This document shows, one piece after another, positions 1-11,770 of a stretch of DNA of 64,000 nucleotides (position 1 is the stretch's first letter; each line of letters begins with the position of its first letter). The position numbers were made by a program, and so were the translations under genes. The DNA lies in contig OW028579.1 in assembly GCA_932294295.1 (NCBI GenBank), forward strand, positions 9,050,370 to 9,114,369, read 5' to 3'. Under the pieces are notes generated by a model that worked only from the letters and a program-made list of their open reading frames with translations, was not told the origin of the DNA and made no database searches. The DNA comes from Alitta virens (lineage: Eukaryota; Annelida; Polychaeta; Phyllodocida; Nereididae).

Positions 1-2580
1 TTAATGTGGACAGCTTAATGTTGATAGCTTAATGTTGTTGCCAGCTTAATGTTGACAGCTTAATGTTGACAGCTTAATGTTGACAGCTTAATGTTGTTGA
101 TAGCTTAATGTTGATAACTTAATGTTGTCAGCTTAATGTTGACAGCTTAATGTTGACAGCTTAATGTTGACGATTTAATGTTGACGGCTCAATGTTGACA
201 TCTGAATATTGTTGACAATTTAATGTTGACCGCTTAATGTTGACAGCTTAATGTTGACAGCTTAATGTTGTTGACAGCTTTATGTTGACAGCTTAATGTT
301 GACAGCTTAATGTTGACAGCCTAATGTTGACTGCTTAATGTTGACAGCTTCATGTTGACAGCTTAATGTTGACAGCTTAATGTTGACAGCTTAATGTTGA
401 CAGTTTAATGTTGACAGCTTAATGTTGACAGCTTAATGTCGCCAGCTAAATGTTGCCAGCTTAATGTTGACAGCTTAATGTTGATAGCTTAATGTTGACA
501 GCTTAATGTTGACAGCCTAATGTTGACAGCTTAATGTTGACAGCTTAATGTTGACTGCCTAATGTTGTTGCCAGCTTAATGTTGACAGCTTAATGTTGAC
601 AGCTTAATGTTGACAGCTTAATGTTGATGATTTAATGTTGATGGCTCAATGTTGACAGCTTAATGTTGTTGACAGTTTAATGTTCTTGACAGCTTAATGT
701 TGACAGCTTAATGTTGTTGACAGCTTAATGTTGATAGCTTAATGTTGACGGCTTAATGTTGACAGCTTAATGTTGTTGACAGCTTAATGTTGTTGACAGC
801 CTAATGTTGTTGGCTTAATGTTGTTGGCTTAATGTTGACAGCTTAATGTTGACAGCTTAATGTTGACAGCTTAATGTTGACAGCTTAATGTTGACAGCTT
901 AATGTTGACAGCTTAATGTTGACAGCTTAATGTTGACAGCTTAATGTTATTGACAGCTTAATGTTGTTGACAGCTTAATGTTGTTGACAGCTTAATGTTG
1001 ACAGCTTAATGTTGACAGCTTAATGTTGCCAGCTTAATGTTGACAGCTTAATGTTGACAGCTTAATGTTGTCGACAGCTTAATGTTGACAGCTTAATGTT
1101 GTCGACAGCTTAATGTTGTTGACAGCTTAATGTTGTTGACAGCTTAAAGTTGACAGCTTAATGTTGACAGCTTAATGTTGACAGCTTAATGTTGACGATT
1201 TAATGTTGACGGCTCAATGTTGATAGCTTAATGTTGTTGACAGCTTAATGTTGTTGACAGCTTAATGTTGACAGCTTAATGTTGTTGACAGCTTAATGTT
1301 GATAGCTTAATGTTGATAGCTTAATGTTGACAGCTTAATGTTGACAACTTAATGTTGACAGTTTAATGTTGACAGCTTAATGTTGACAGCTTAATGTTGA
1401 CGATTTAATGTTGACGGCTCAATGTTGATAGCTTAATGTCGACAGTTTAATGTTGACAGTTTAATGTTGACAGTTTAATGTTGACAGCTTAATGTTGACA
1501 GCTTAATGTTGACAGCTTGATGATGACAGCTTGATGTTGACAGCTTAATGTTGATAGCTTAATGTCGACAGCTTAATGTCGACAGCTTAATGTCGCCAGC
1601 TTAATGTTGCAAGCTTAATGTTGACAGCTTAATGTTGATGGCTTAATGTTGACAGCTTAATGTTGACAGCTTAATGTTGACAGCTTAATGTTGACAGCTT
1701 AATGTTGACGATTTAATGTTGACGGCTCAATTTTGACAGCTGAATATTGTTGACAGCTTAATGTTGTTGACAGCTTAATGTTGACAGCTTAATATTGTTG
1801 ACAGCTTAATGTTGTTGACAGCTTAATGTTGACGATTTAATGTTGATGGCTCAATGTTGACAGCTTAATGTTGTTGACAGTTTAATGTTGTTGACAGCTT
1901 AATGTTGACAGCTTAATGTTGACAGCTTAATGTTGACGATTTAATGTTGACGGCTCAATGTTGATAGATTAATGTTGTTGACAGCTTAATGTTGTTGACA
2001 GCTTAATGTAGACAGCTTAATGTTGTTGACAGCTTAATGTTGATAGCTTAATGTTGATAGCTTAATGTTGACAGCTTAATGTTGACAACTTAATGTTGAC
2101 AGTTTAATGTTGACAGCTTAATGTTGACAGCTTAATGTTGACGATTTAATGTTGACGGCTCAATGTTGACAGCTTAATGTTGTTGACAGCTTAATGTTGA
2201 CAGCTTAATGTTGTTGACAGCTTAATGTTGATAGCTAAATGTCGACAGCTTAATGTTGACAGTTTAATGTTGACAGTTTAATGTTGACAGCTTAATGTTG
2301 ACTGCTTAATGTTGACAGCTTGATGATGACAGCTTGATGTTGACAGCTTAATGTTGATAGCTTAATGTCGACAGTTTAATGTTGACAGTTTAATGTTGAC
2401 AGCTTAATGTTGACAGCTTAATGTTGACAGCTTAATGTTGATAGCTTAATGTTGACAGCTTAATGTTGACAGCCTAATGTTGACAGCTTAATGTTGACAG
2501 CTTAATGTTGACTACTTAATGTTGTTGCCAGCTTAATGTTGACAGCTTAATGTTGACAGCTTAATGTTGACAGCTTAATG
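1..2580. repeat. Left-end higher-order block, first copy
   Basis: From the first base this block has the same landmark order as 3585-6090: GTGGAC, GTTGTTGCC, L2, GTCGCC, TTGTTGGC pair, GTTATTGAC, L1, GATAGATTAATG, L3. The offset is 3584 at L2, about 3420 near 1195, 3496 near 1518 and 3511 at L1 and L3. The copies therefore differ by internal gains and losses of units; for example the doubled GTTGTCGAC and GCTTAAAG segment near 1070-1150 is missing from the second copy. The landmark order splits at about 2580, just after L3. The left edge is the window edge, not a true boundary. Confidence 0.8.
800..835 (+). repeat. TTGTTGGC compensated 14-bp units (first pair)
   Basis: GTTGTTGGC at 806-814 and 820-828 are units that have the extra TTG of the 17-bp form but lack three bases (ACA), so they are again 14 bp long. 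The pair recurs as a landmark after AGCCTAATG near 4370, 7500, 11,565, 13,590, 17,310, 19,480, 20,810, 24,920, 26,250, 31,835, 34,080, 36,780, 39,050, 40,320, 46,300 and 49,820. L3 blocks carry a form with TTTATG between the two. Confidence 0.85.
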
Positions 2581-3230
2581 TTGATAGCTTAATGTTGATA
2601 GCTTAATGTTGACAGCTTAATGTTGACAACTTAATGTTGACAGTTTAATGTTGACAGCTTAATGTTGACAGCTTAATGTTGACGATTTAATGTTGACGGC
2701 TCAATGTTGACAGCTTAATGTTGTTGACAGCTTAATGTTGACAGCTTAATGTTGTTGACAGCTTAATGTTGATAGCTTAATGTCGACAGCTTAATGTTGA
2801 CAGTTTAATGTTGACAGTTTAATGTTGACAGCTTAATGTTGACAGCTTAATGTTGACAGCTTGATGTTGACAGCTTGATGTTGACAGCTTAATGTTGATA
2901 GCTTAATGTCGACAGCTTAATGTCGACAGCTTAATGTCGCCAGCTTAATGTTGCCAGCTTAATGTTGACAGCTTGATGTTGATGGCTTAATGTTGACAGC
3001 TTAATGTTGACAGCTTAATGTTGACAGCTTAATGTTGACAGCTTAATGTTGACAGCTTAATGTTGACGATTTAATGTTGACGGCTCAATTTTGACAGCTG
3101 AATATTGTTGACAGCTTAATGTTGTTGACAGCTTAATGTTGACAGCTTAATATTGTTGAGAGCTTAATGTTGTTGACAGCTTAATGTTGTTGACAGCTTA
3201 ATGTTGACAGCTTAATGTTGACAGCTTAAT

Positions 3231-3310
3231 GTTGACGGCTTAATGTTGACGGCTTAATGTTGACGGCTTAATGTTGACGGCTTAATGTTGACGGCTTAAT
3301 GTTGACGGCT
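3231..3310 (+). repeat. Homogeneous run of six GACGGC units
   Basis: Six consecutive 14-bp units carry GACGGC in place of GACAGC, starting near 3233 with exact 14-bp steps. Corresponding runs just downstream of other L1 sites hold different numbers: three near 10,615-10,650, five near 29,321-29,380 and 30,855-30,920, and shorter runs of three elsewhere near 13,846, 19,696, 25,145 and 39,290. The run length therefore changes quickly by local unit gain and loss, while its position in the higher-order block is kept. Each unit adds one CpG to an otherwise CpG-free repeat. Confidence 0.9.
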
Positions 3311-3584
3311 TAATGTTGACAGCTTAATGTTGTTGACAGCTTAATGTTGTTGACAGCTTAATGTTGACAGCTTAATGTTGTTGACAGCTTAATGTTGATA
3401 GCTTAATGTTGATAGCTTAATGTTGACAGCTTAATGTTGACAGCTTAATGTTGACAGTTTAATGTTGACAGCTTAATGTTGACAGCTTAATGTCGGCAGC
3501 TTAATGTTGCCAGCTTAATGTTGACAGCTTAATGTTGATAGCTTAATGTTGACAGCTTAATGTTGACAGCCTAATGTTGACAGC

Positions 3585-6090
3585 TTAATGTGGACAGCTT
3601 AATGTTGATAGCTTAATGTTGTTGCCAGCTTAATGTTGACAGCTTAATGTTGACAGCTTAATGTTGACAGCTTAATGTTGTTGATAGCTTAATGTTGATA
3701 ACTTAATGTTGTCAGCTTAATGTTGACAGCTTAATGTTGACAGCTTAATGTTGAAGATTTAATGTTGACGGCTAAATGTTGACATCTGAATATTGTTGAC
3801 AATTTAATGTCGACCGCTTAATGTTGACAGCTTAATGTTGTTGACAGCTTAATGTTGTTGACAGCTTAATGTTGACAGCTTAATGTTGACATCTTAATGT
3901 TGACAGCTTAATGTTGACAGCTTAATGTTGACAGCTTAATGTTGACAGTTTAATGTTGACAGCTTAATGTTGACAGCTTAATGTCGCCAGCTTAATGTTG
4001 CCAGCTTAATGTTGACAGCTTAATGTTGATAGCTTAATGTTGACAGCTTAATGTTGACAGCCTAATGTTGACAGCTTAATGTTGACAGCTTAATGTTGAC
4101 TGCCTAATGTTGACTGCCTAATGTTGTTGCCAGCTTAATGTTGACAGCTTAATGTTGACAGCTTAATGTTGACAGCTTAATGTTGACGATTTAATGTTGA
4201 TGGCTCAATGTTGACAGCTTAATGTTGTTGACAGTTTAATGTTGTTGACAGCTTAATGTTGACAGCTTAATGTTGTTGACAGCTTAATGTTGATAGCTTA
4301 ATGTTGACGGCTTAATGTTGACAGCTTAATGTTGTTGACAGCTTAATGTTGTTGACAGCCTAATGTTGTTGGCTTAATGTTGTTGGCTTAATGTTGACAG
4401 CTTAATGTTGACAGCTTAATGTTGACAGCTTAATGTTGACAGCTTAATGTTGACAGCTTAATGTTGACAGCTTAATGTTGACAGCTTAATGTTATTGACA
4501 GCTTAATGTTGTTGACAGCTTAATGTTGTTGACAGCTTAATGTTGACAGCTTAATGTTGACAGCTTAATGTTGCCAGCTTAATGTTGACAGCTTAATGTT
4601 GACAGCTTAATGTTGACGATTTAATGTTGACGGCTCAATGTTGATAGCTTAATGTTGTTGACAGCTTAATGTTGTTGACAGCTTAATGTTGACAGCTTAA
4701 TGTTGTTGACAGCTTAATGTTGATAGCTTAATGTTGATAGCTTAATGTTGACAGCTTAATGTTGACAACTTAATGTTGACAGTTTAATGTTGACAGCTTA
4801 ATGTTGACAGCTTAATGTTGACGATTTAATGTTGACGGCTCAATGTTGACAGCTTAATGTTGTTGACAGCTTAATGTTGACAGCTTAATGTTGTTGACAG
4901 CTTGATGTTGATAGCTTAATGTCGACAGCTTAATGTTGACAGTTTAATGTTGACAGTTTAATGTTGACAGCTTAATGTTGACAGCTTAATGTTGACAGCT
5001 TAATGTTGACAGCTTGATGATGACAGCTTGATGTTGACAGCTTAATGTTGATAGCTTAATGTCGACAGCTTAATTTCGACAGCTTAATGTCGCCAGCTTA
5101 ATGTTGCAAGCTTAATGTTGACAGCTTAATGTTGATGGCTTAATGTTGACAGCTTAATGTTGACAGCTTAATGTTGACAGCTTAATGTTGACAGCTTAAT
5201 GTTGACAGCCTAATGTTGACGATTTAATGTTGACGGCTCAATTTTGACAGCTGAATATTGTTGACAGCTTAATGTTGTTGACAGCTTAATGATGACAGCT
5301 TAATATTGTTGACAGCTTAATGTTGTTGACAGCTTAATGTTGACGATTTAATGTTGATGGCTCAATGTTGACAGCTTAAAGTTGTTGACAGTTTAATGTT
5401 GTTGACAGCTTAATGTTGACAGCTTAATGTTGACAGCTTAATGTTGACGATTTAATGTTGACGGCTCAATGTTGATAGATTAATGTTGTTGACAGCTTAA
5501 TGTTGTTGACAGCTTAATGTTGACAGCTTAATGTTGTTGACAGCTTAATGTTGATAGCTTAATGTTGATAGCTTAATGTTGACAGCTTAATGTTGACAAC
5601 TTAATGTTGACAGTTTAATGTTGACAGCTTAATGTTGACAGCTTAATGTTGATGATTTAATGTTGACGGCTCAATGTTGACAGCTTAATGTTGTTGACAG
5701 CTTAATGTTGACAGCTTAATGTTGTTGACAGCTTAATGTTGATAGCTAAATGTCGACAGCTTAATGTTGACAGTTTAATGTTGACAGTTTAATGTTGACA
5801 GCTTAATGTTGACTGCTTAATGTTGACAGCTTGATGATGACAGCTTGATGTTGACAGCTTAATGTTGATAGCTTAATGTCGACAGTTTAATGTTGACAGT
5901 TTAATGTTGACAGCTTAATGTTGACAGCTTAATGTTGACAGCTTAATGTTGATAGCTTAATGTTGACAGCTTAATGTTGACAGCCTAATGTTGACAGCTT
6001 AATGTTGACAGCTTAATGTTGACTACTTAATGTTGTTGCCAGCTTAATGTTGACAGCTTAATGTTGACAGCTTAATGTTGACAGCTTAAT
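3585..6090. repeat. Left-end higher-order block, second copy
   Basis: This is the counterpart of 1-2580, beginning at the GTGGAC variant (G at 3590 against 6). It differs by GAAGATTTAATG in place of GACGATTTAATG near 3752, GGCTAAATG in place of GGCTCAATG near 3770, GTCGACCGC near 3810 and a doubled GACTGCCTAATG near 4100. After L3 at 6021 it continues into GACGATTTAATGTTGATGGC, whereas the first copy goes to GATAGC units. A copy switch therefore lies near 2580/6090. Confidence 0.78.
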
Positions 6091-7040
6091 GTTGACGATT
6101 TAATGTTGATGGCTCAATGTTGACAGCTTAATGTTGTTGACAGTTTAATGTTGTTGACAGCTTAATGTTGACAGCTTAATGTTGTTGACAGCTTAATGTT
6201 GATAGCTTAATGTTGACGGCTTAATGTTGATAGCTTAATGTCGACAGCTTAATGTTGACGATTTAATGTTGACGGCTTAATGTTGACAGCTTAATGTTGT
6301 TGACAGCTTAATGTTGTTGGCTTAATGTTGTTGGCTTAATGTTGTTGGCTTAATGTTGACAGCTTAATGTTGACAGCTTAATGTTGACAGCTTAATGTTG
6401 ACAGCTTAATGTTGACAGCTTAATGTTATTGACAGCTTAATGTTGTTGACAGCTTAATGTTGTTGACAGCTTAATGTTGACAGCTTAATGTTGACAGCTT
6501 AATGTTGACAGCTTTATGTTGCCAGCTTAATGTTGACAGCTTAATGTTGACAGCTTAATGTTGTCGACAGCTTAATGTTGTTGACAGCTTAATGTTGTTG
6601 ACAGCTTAAAGTTGACAGCTTAATGTTGACAGCTTAATGTTGACAGCTTAATGTTGACGATTTAATGTTGACGGCTCAATGTTGATAGCTTAATGTTGTT
6701 GACAGCTTAATGTTGTTGACAGCTTAATGTTGACAGCTTAATGTTGTTGACAGCTTAATGTTGATAGCTTAATGTTGATAGCTTAATGTTGACAGCTTAA
6801 TGTTGACAACTTAATGTTGACAGTTTAATGTTGACAGCTTAATGTTGACAGCTTAATGTTGACGATTTAATGTTGACGGCTCAATGTTGTCAGCTTAATG
6901 TTGTTGACAGCTTAATGTTGACAGCTTAATGTTGTTGACAGCTTAATGTTGATAGCTTAATGTCGACAGCTTAATGTTGACAGTATAATGTTGACAGTTT
7001 AATGTTGACAGCTTAATGTTGACAGCTTAATGTTGACAGC
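3890..7040. repeat. 3.2-kb tandem duplication, copy 1
   Basis: Landmarks here repeat in 7040-10225 at an offset of 3147 bp on the left (AGTTTAATG at about 3949 and 7096; double GACTGCC at about 4101 and 7248) and 3201 bp on the right (L1 5239/8440, L3 6021/9222). The step of 54 bp in offset is the net of internal unit changes. The right junction, near 7040, lies in a run of canonical units after GACAGTATAATG, where copy 2 restarts. The overlap with the 3585-6090 entry is intended: the two entries describe different duplication layers. Confidence 0.82.
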
Positions 7041-10000
7041 TTAATGTTGACAGCTTAATGTTGACAGCTTAATGTTGACAGCTTAATGTTGACAGTTTAA
7101 TGTTGACAGCTTAATGTTGACAGCTTAATGTCGCCAGCTTAATGTTGCCAGCTTAATGTTGACAGCTTAATGTTGATAGCTTAATGTTGACAGCTTAATG
7201 TTGACAGCCTAATGTTGACAGCTTAATGTTGACAGCTTAATGTTGACTGCCTAATGTTGACTGCCTAATGTTGTTGCCAGCTTAATGTTGACAGCTTAAT
7301 GTTGACAGCTTAATGTTGACAGCTTAATGTTGACGATTTAATGTTGATGGCTCAATGTTGACAGCTTAATGTTGTTGACAGTTTAATGTTGTTGACAGCT
7401 TAATGTTGTTGACAGCTTAATGTTGATAGCTTAATGTTGACGGCTTAATGTTGACAGCTTAATGTTGTTGACAGCTTAATGTTGTTGACAGCCTAATGTT
7501 GTTGGCTTAATGTTGTTGGCTTAATGTTGACAGCTTAATGTTGACAGCTTAATGTTGACAGCTTAATGTTGACAGCTTAATGTTGACAGCTTAATGTTGA
7601 CAGCTTAATGTTATTGACAGCTTAATGTTGTTGACAGCTTAATGTTGTTGACAGCTTAATGTTGACAGCTTAATGTTGACAGCTTAATGTTGACAGCTTA
7701 ATGTTGCCAGCTTAATGTTGACAGCTTAATGTTGACAGCTTAATGTTGTCGACAGCTTAATGTTGACAGCTTAATGTTGTCGACAGCTTAATGTTGTTGA
7801 CAGCTTAATGTTGTTGACAGCTTAAAGTTGACAGCTTAATGTTGACAGCTTAATGTTGACAGCTTAATGTTGACGATTTAATGTTGATGGCTCAATGTTG
7901 ATAGCTTAATGTTGTTGACAGCTTAATGTTGTTGACAGCTTAATGTTGACAGCTTAATGTTGACAGCTTAATGTTGTTGACAGCTTAATGTTGATAGCTT
8001 AATGTTAATAGCTTAATGTTGACAGCTTAATGTTGACAACTTAATGTTGACAGTTTAATGTTGACAGCTTAGTGTTGACAGCTTAATGTTGACGATTTAA
8101 TGTTGACGGCTCAATGTTGACAGCTTAATGTTGTTGACAGCTTAATGTTGACAGCTTAATGTTGTTGACAGCTTAATGTTGATAGCTTAATGTCGACAGC
8201 TTAATGTTGACAGTTTAATGTTGACAGTTTAATGTTGACAGCTTAATGTTGACAGCTTAATGTTGACAGCTTAATGTTGACAGCTTGATGATGACAGCTT
8301 GATGTTGACAGCTTAATGTTGATAGCTTAATGTCGACAGCTTAATTTCGACAGCTTAATGTCGCCAGCTTAATGTTGCAAGCTTAATGTTGACAGCTTAA
8401 TGTTGACAGCCTAATGTTGACGATTTAATGTTGACGGCTCAATTTTGACAGCTGAATATTGTTGACAGCTTAATGTTGTTGACAGCTTAATAATGACAGC
8501 TTAATATTGTTGACAGCTTAATGTTGTTGACAGCTTAATGTTGACGATTTAATGTTGATGGCTCAATGTTGACAGCTTAAAGTTGTTGACAGTTTAATGT
8601 TGTTGACAGCTTAATGTTGACAGCTTAATGTTGACAGCTTAATGTTGACGATTTAATGTTGACGGCTCAATGTTGATAGATTAATGTTGTTGACAGCTTA
8701 ATGTTGTTGACAGCTTAATGTTGACAGCTTAATGTTGTTGACAGCTTAATGTTGATAGCTTAATGTTGATAGCTTAATGTTGACAGCTTAATGTTGACAA
8801 CTTAATGTTGACAGTTTAATGTTGACAGCTTAATGTTGACAGCTTAATGTTGACGATTTAATGTTGACGGCTCAATGTTGACAGCTTAATGTTGTTGACA
8901 GCTTAATGTTGACAGCTTAATGTTGTTGACAGCTTAATGTTGATAGCTAAATGTCGACAGCTTAATGTTGACAGTTTAATGTTGACAGTTTAATGTTGAC
9001 AGCTTAATGTTGACTGCTTAATGTTGACAGCTTGATGATGACAGCTTGATGTTGACAGCTTAATGTTGATAGCTTAATGTCGACAGTTTAATGTTGACAG
9101 TTTAATGTTGACAGCTTAATGTTGACAGCTTAATGTTGACAGCTTAATGTTGATAGCTTAATGTTGACAGCTTAATGTTGACAGCCTAATGTTGACAGCT
9201 TAATGTTGACAGCTTAATGTTGACTACTTAATGTTGTTGCCAGCTTAATGTTGACAGCTTAATGTTGACAGCTTAATGTTGACAGCTTAATGTTGACGAT
9301 TTAATGTTGATGGCTCAATGTTGACAGCTTAATGTTGTTGACAGTTTAATGTTGTTGACAGCTTAATGTTGACAGCTTAATGTTGTTGACAGCTTAATGT
9401 TGATAGCTTAATGTTGACGGCTTAATGTTGATAGCTTAATGTCGACAGCTTAATGTTGACGATTTAATGTTGACGGCTTAATGTTGACAGCTTAATGTTG
9501 TTGACAGCTTAATGTTGTTGGCTTAATGTTGTTGGCTTAATGTTGTTGGCTTAATGTTGACAGCTTAATGTTGACAGGTTAATGTTGACAGCTTAATGTT
9601 GACAGCTTAATGTTGACAGCTTAATGTTATTGACAGCTTAATGTTGTTGACAGCTTAATGTTGTTGACAGCTTAATGTTGACAGCTTAATGTTGACAGCT
9701 TTATGTTGCCAGCTTAATGTTGACAGCTTAATGTTGACAGCTTAATGTTGTCGACAGCTTAATGTTGTTGACAGCTTAATGTTGTTGACAGCTTAAAGTT
9801 GACAGCTTAATGTTGACAGCTTAATGTTGACAGCTTAATGTTGACGATTTAATGTTGACGGCTCAATGTTGATAGCTTAATGTTGTTGACAGCTTAATGT
9901 TGTTGACAGCTTAATGTTGACAGCTTAATGTTGTTGACAGCTTAATGTTGATAGCTTAATGTTGATAGCTTAATGTTGACAGCTTAATGTTGACAACTTA

Positions 10001-10225
10001 ATGTTGACAGTTTAATGTTGACAGCTTAATGTTGACAGCTTAATGTTGACGATTTAATGTTGACGGCTCAATGTTGTCAGCTTAATGTTGTTGACAGCTT
10101 AATGTTGACAGCTTAATGTTGTTGACAGCTTAATGTTGATAGCTTAATGTCGACAGCTTAATGTTGACAGTTTAATGTTGACAGTTTAATGTTGACAGCT
10201 TAATGTTGACAGCTTAATGTTGACA
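7040..10225. repeat. 3.2-kb tandem duplication, copy 2
   Basis: Second copy of 3890-7040. It carries its own later changes, such as AATAATGACAG near 8491 in place of AATGATGACAG near 5290, GTTAATAGC near 8005, and GACAGGTTAATG near 9577. At about 10,225 the sequence returns to the landmark order seen after 2870 (AGCTTGATG pair, GTCGCC, L1, GACGGC run, GTCGGC, GTGGAC). This is what is expected if the pair arose by duplication inside an older array. Confidence 0.82.
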
Positions 10226-11200
10226 GCTTGATGTTGACAGCTTGATGTTGACAGCTTAATGTTGATAGCTTAATGTCGACAGCTTAATGTCGACAGCTTA
10301 ATGTCGCCAGCTTAATGTTGCCAGCTTAATGTTGATGGCTTAATGTTGACAGCTTAATGTTGACAGCTTAATGTTGACAGCTTAATGTTGACAGCTTAAT
10401 GTTGACAGCTTAATGTTGACGATTTAATGTTGACGGCTCAATTTTGACCGCTGAATATTGGTGACAGCTTAATGTTGTTGACAGCTTAATGTTGACAGCT
10501 TAATATTGTTGACAGCTTAATGTTGTTGACAGCTTAATGTTGTTGACAGCTTAATGTTGACAGCTTAATGTTGACAGCTTAATGTTGACAGCTTAATGTT
10601 GACTGCTTAATGTTGACGGCTTAATGTTGACGGCTTAATGTTGACGGCTTAATGTTGACAGCTTAATGTTGTTGACAGCTTAATGTTGTTGACAGCTTAA
10701 TGTTGACAGCTTAATGTTGTTGACAGCTTAATGTTGATAGCTTAATGTTGATAGCTTAATGTTGACAGCTTAATGTTGACAGCTTAATGTTGACAGTTTA
10801 ATGTTGACAGCTTAATGTTGACAGCTTAATGTCGGCAGCTTAATGTTGCCAGCTTAATGTTGACAGCTTAATGTTGATAGCTTAATGTTGACAGCTTAAT
10901 GTTGACAGCCTAATGTTGACAGCTTAATGTGGACAGCTTAATGTTGATAGCTTAATGTTGTTGCCAGCTTAATGTTGACAGCTTAATGTTGACAGCTTAA
11001 TGTTGACAGCTTAATGTTGTTGATAGCTTAATGTTGATAACTTAATGTTGTCAGCTTAATGTTGACAGCTTAATGTTGACAGCTTAATGTTGACGATTTA
11101 ATGTTGACGGCTCAATGTTGACATCTGAATATTGTTGACAATTTAATGTTGACCGCTTAATGTTGACAGCTTAATGTTGACAGCTTAATGTCGCCAGCTT
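10225..11200. repeat. Copy of 2870-3890 lying 7.34-7.35 kb downstream
   Basis: L1 at 10439 pairs with 3086 (offset 7353), and GTGGAC at 10929 with 3590 (offset 7339). L2 at 11120 pairs with 3781. The order AGCTTGATG pair, GTCGCC, GATGGC, L1, GACGGC run, GTCGGC and GTGGAC is conserved. The GACGGC run is short here (3 units, after a GACTGC) against 6 units in the first copy. The landmark order continues into GTCGCC/GTTGCC units near 11,190. Confidence 0.78.
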
Positions 11201-11770
11201 AATGTTGCCAGCCTAATGTTGACAGCTTAATGTTGATAGCTTAATGTTGACAGCTTAATGTTGACAGCCTAATGTTGACAGCTTAATGTTGACAGCTTAA
11301 TGTTGACTGCCTAATGTTGTTGCCAGCTTAATGTTAACAGCTTAATGTTGACAGCTTAATGTTGACAGCTTAATGTTGACGATTTAATGTTGATGGCTCA
11401 ATGTTGACAGCTTAATGTTGTTGACAGTTTAATGTTGTTGACAGCTTAATGTTGACAGCTTAATGTTGTTGACAGCTTAATGTTGATAGCTTAATGTTGA
11501 CGGCTTAATGTTGACAGCTTAATGTTGTTGACAGCTTAATGTTGTTGACAGCCTAATGTTGTTGGCTTAATGTTGTTGGCTTAATGTTGACAGCTTAATG
11601 TTGACAGCTTAATGTTGACAGCTTAATGTTGACAGCTTAATGTTGACAGCTTAATGTTGACAGCTTAATGTTGCCAGCTTAATGTTGACAGCTTAATGTT
11701 GACAGCTTAATGTTGACAGCTTAATGTTGACAGCTTAATGTTGACAGCTTAATGTTGACAGCTTAATGTT
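11200..11770. repeat. Linker segment of ordinary variant units
   Basis: Contains GTCGCC, GACTGCC, GTTAACAGC (an HpaI-type palindrome), GACGATTTAATGTTGATGGC, a TTGTTGGC pair near 11,565 and then a long canonical run. The same order occurs upstream of several other blocks, for example near 13,350, 19,250, 24,700 and 31,600. I see nothing except satellite here. Confidence 0.75.
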
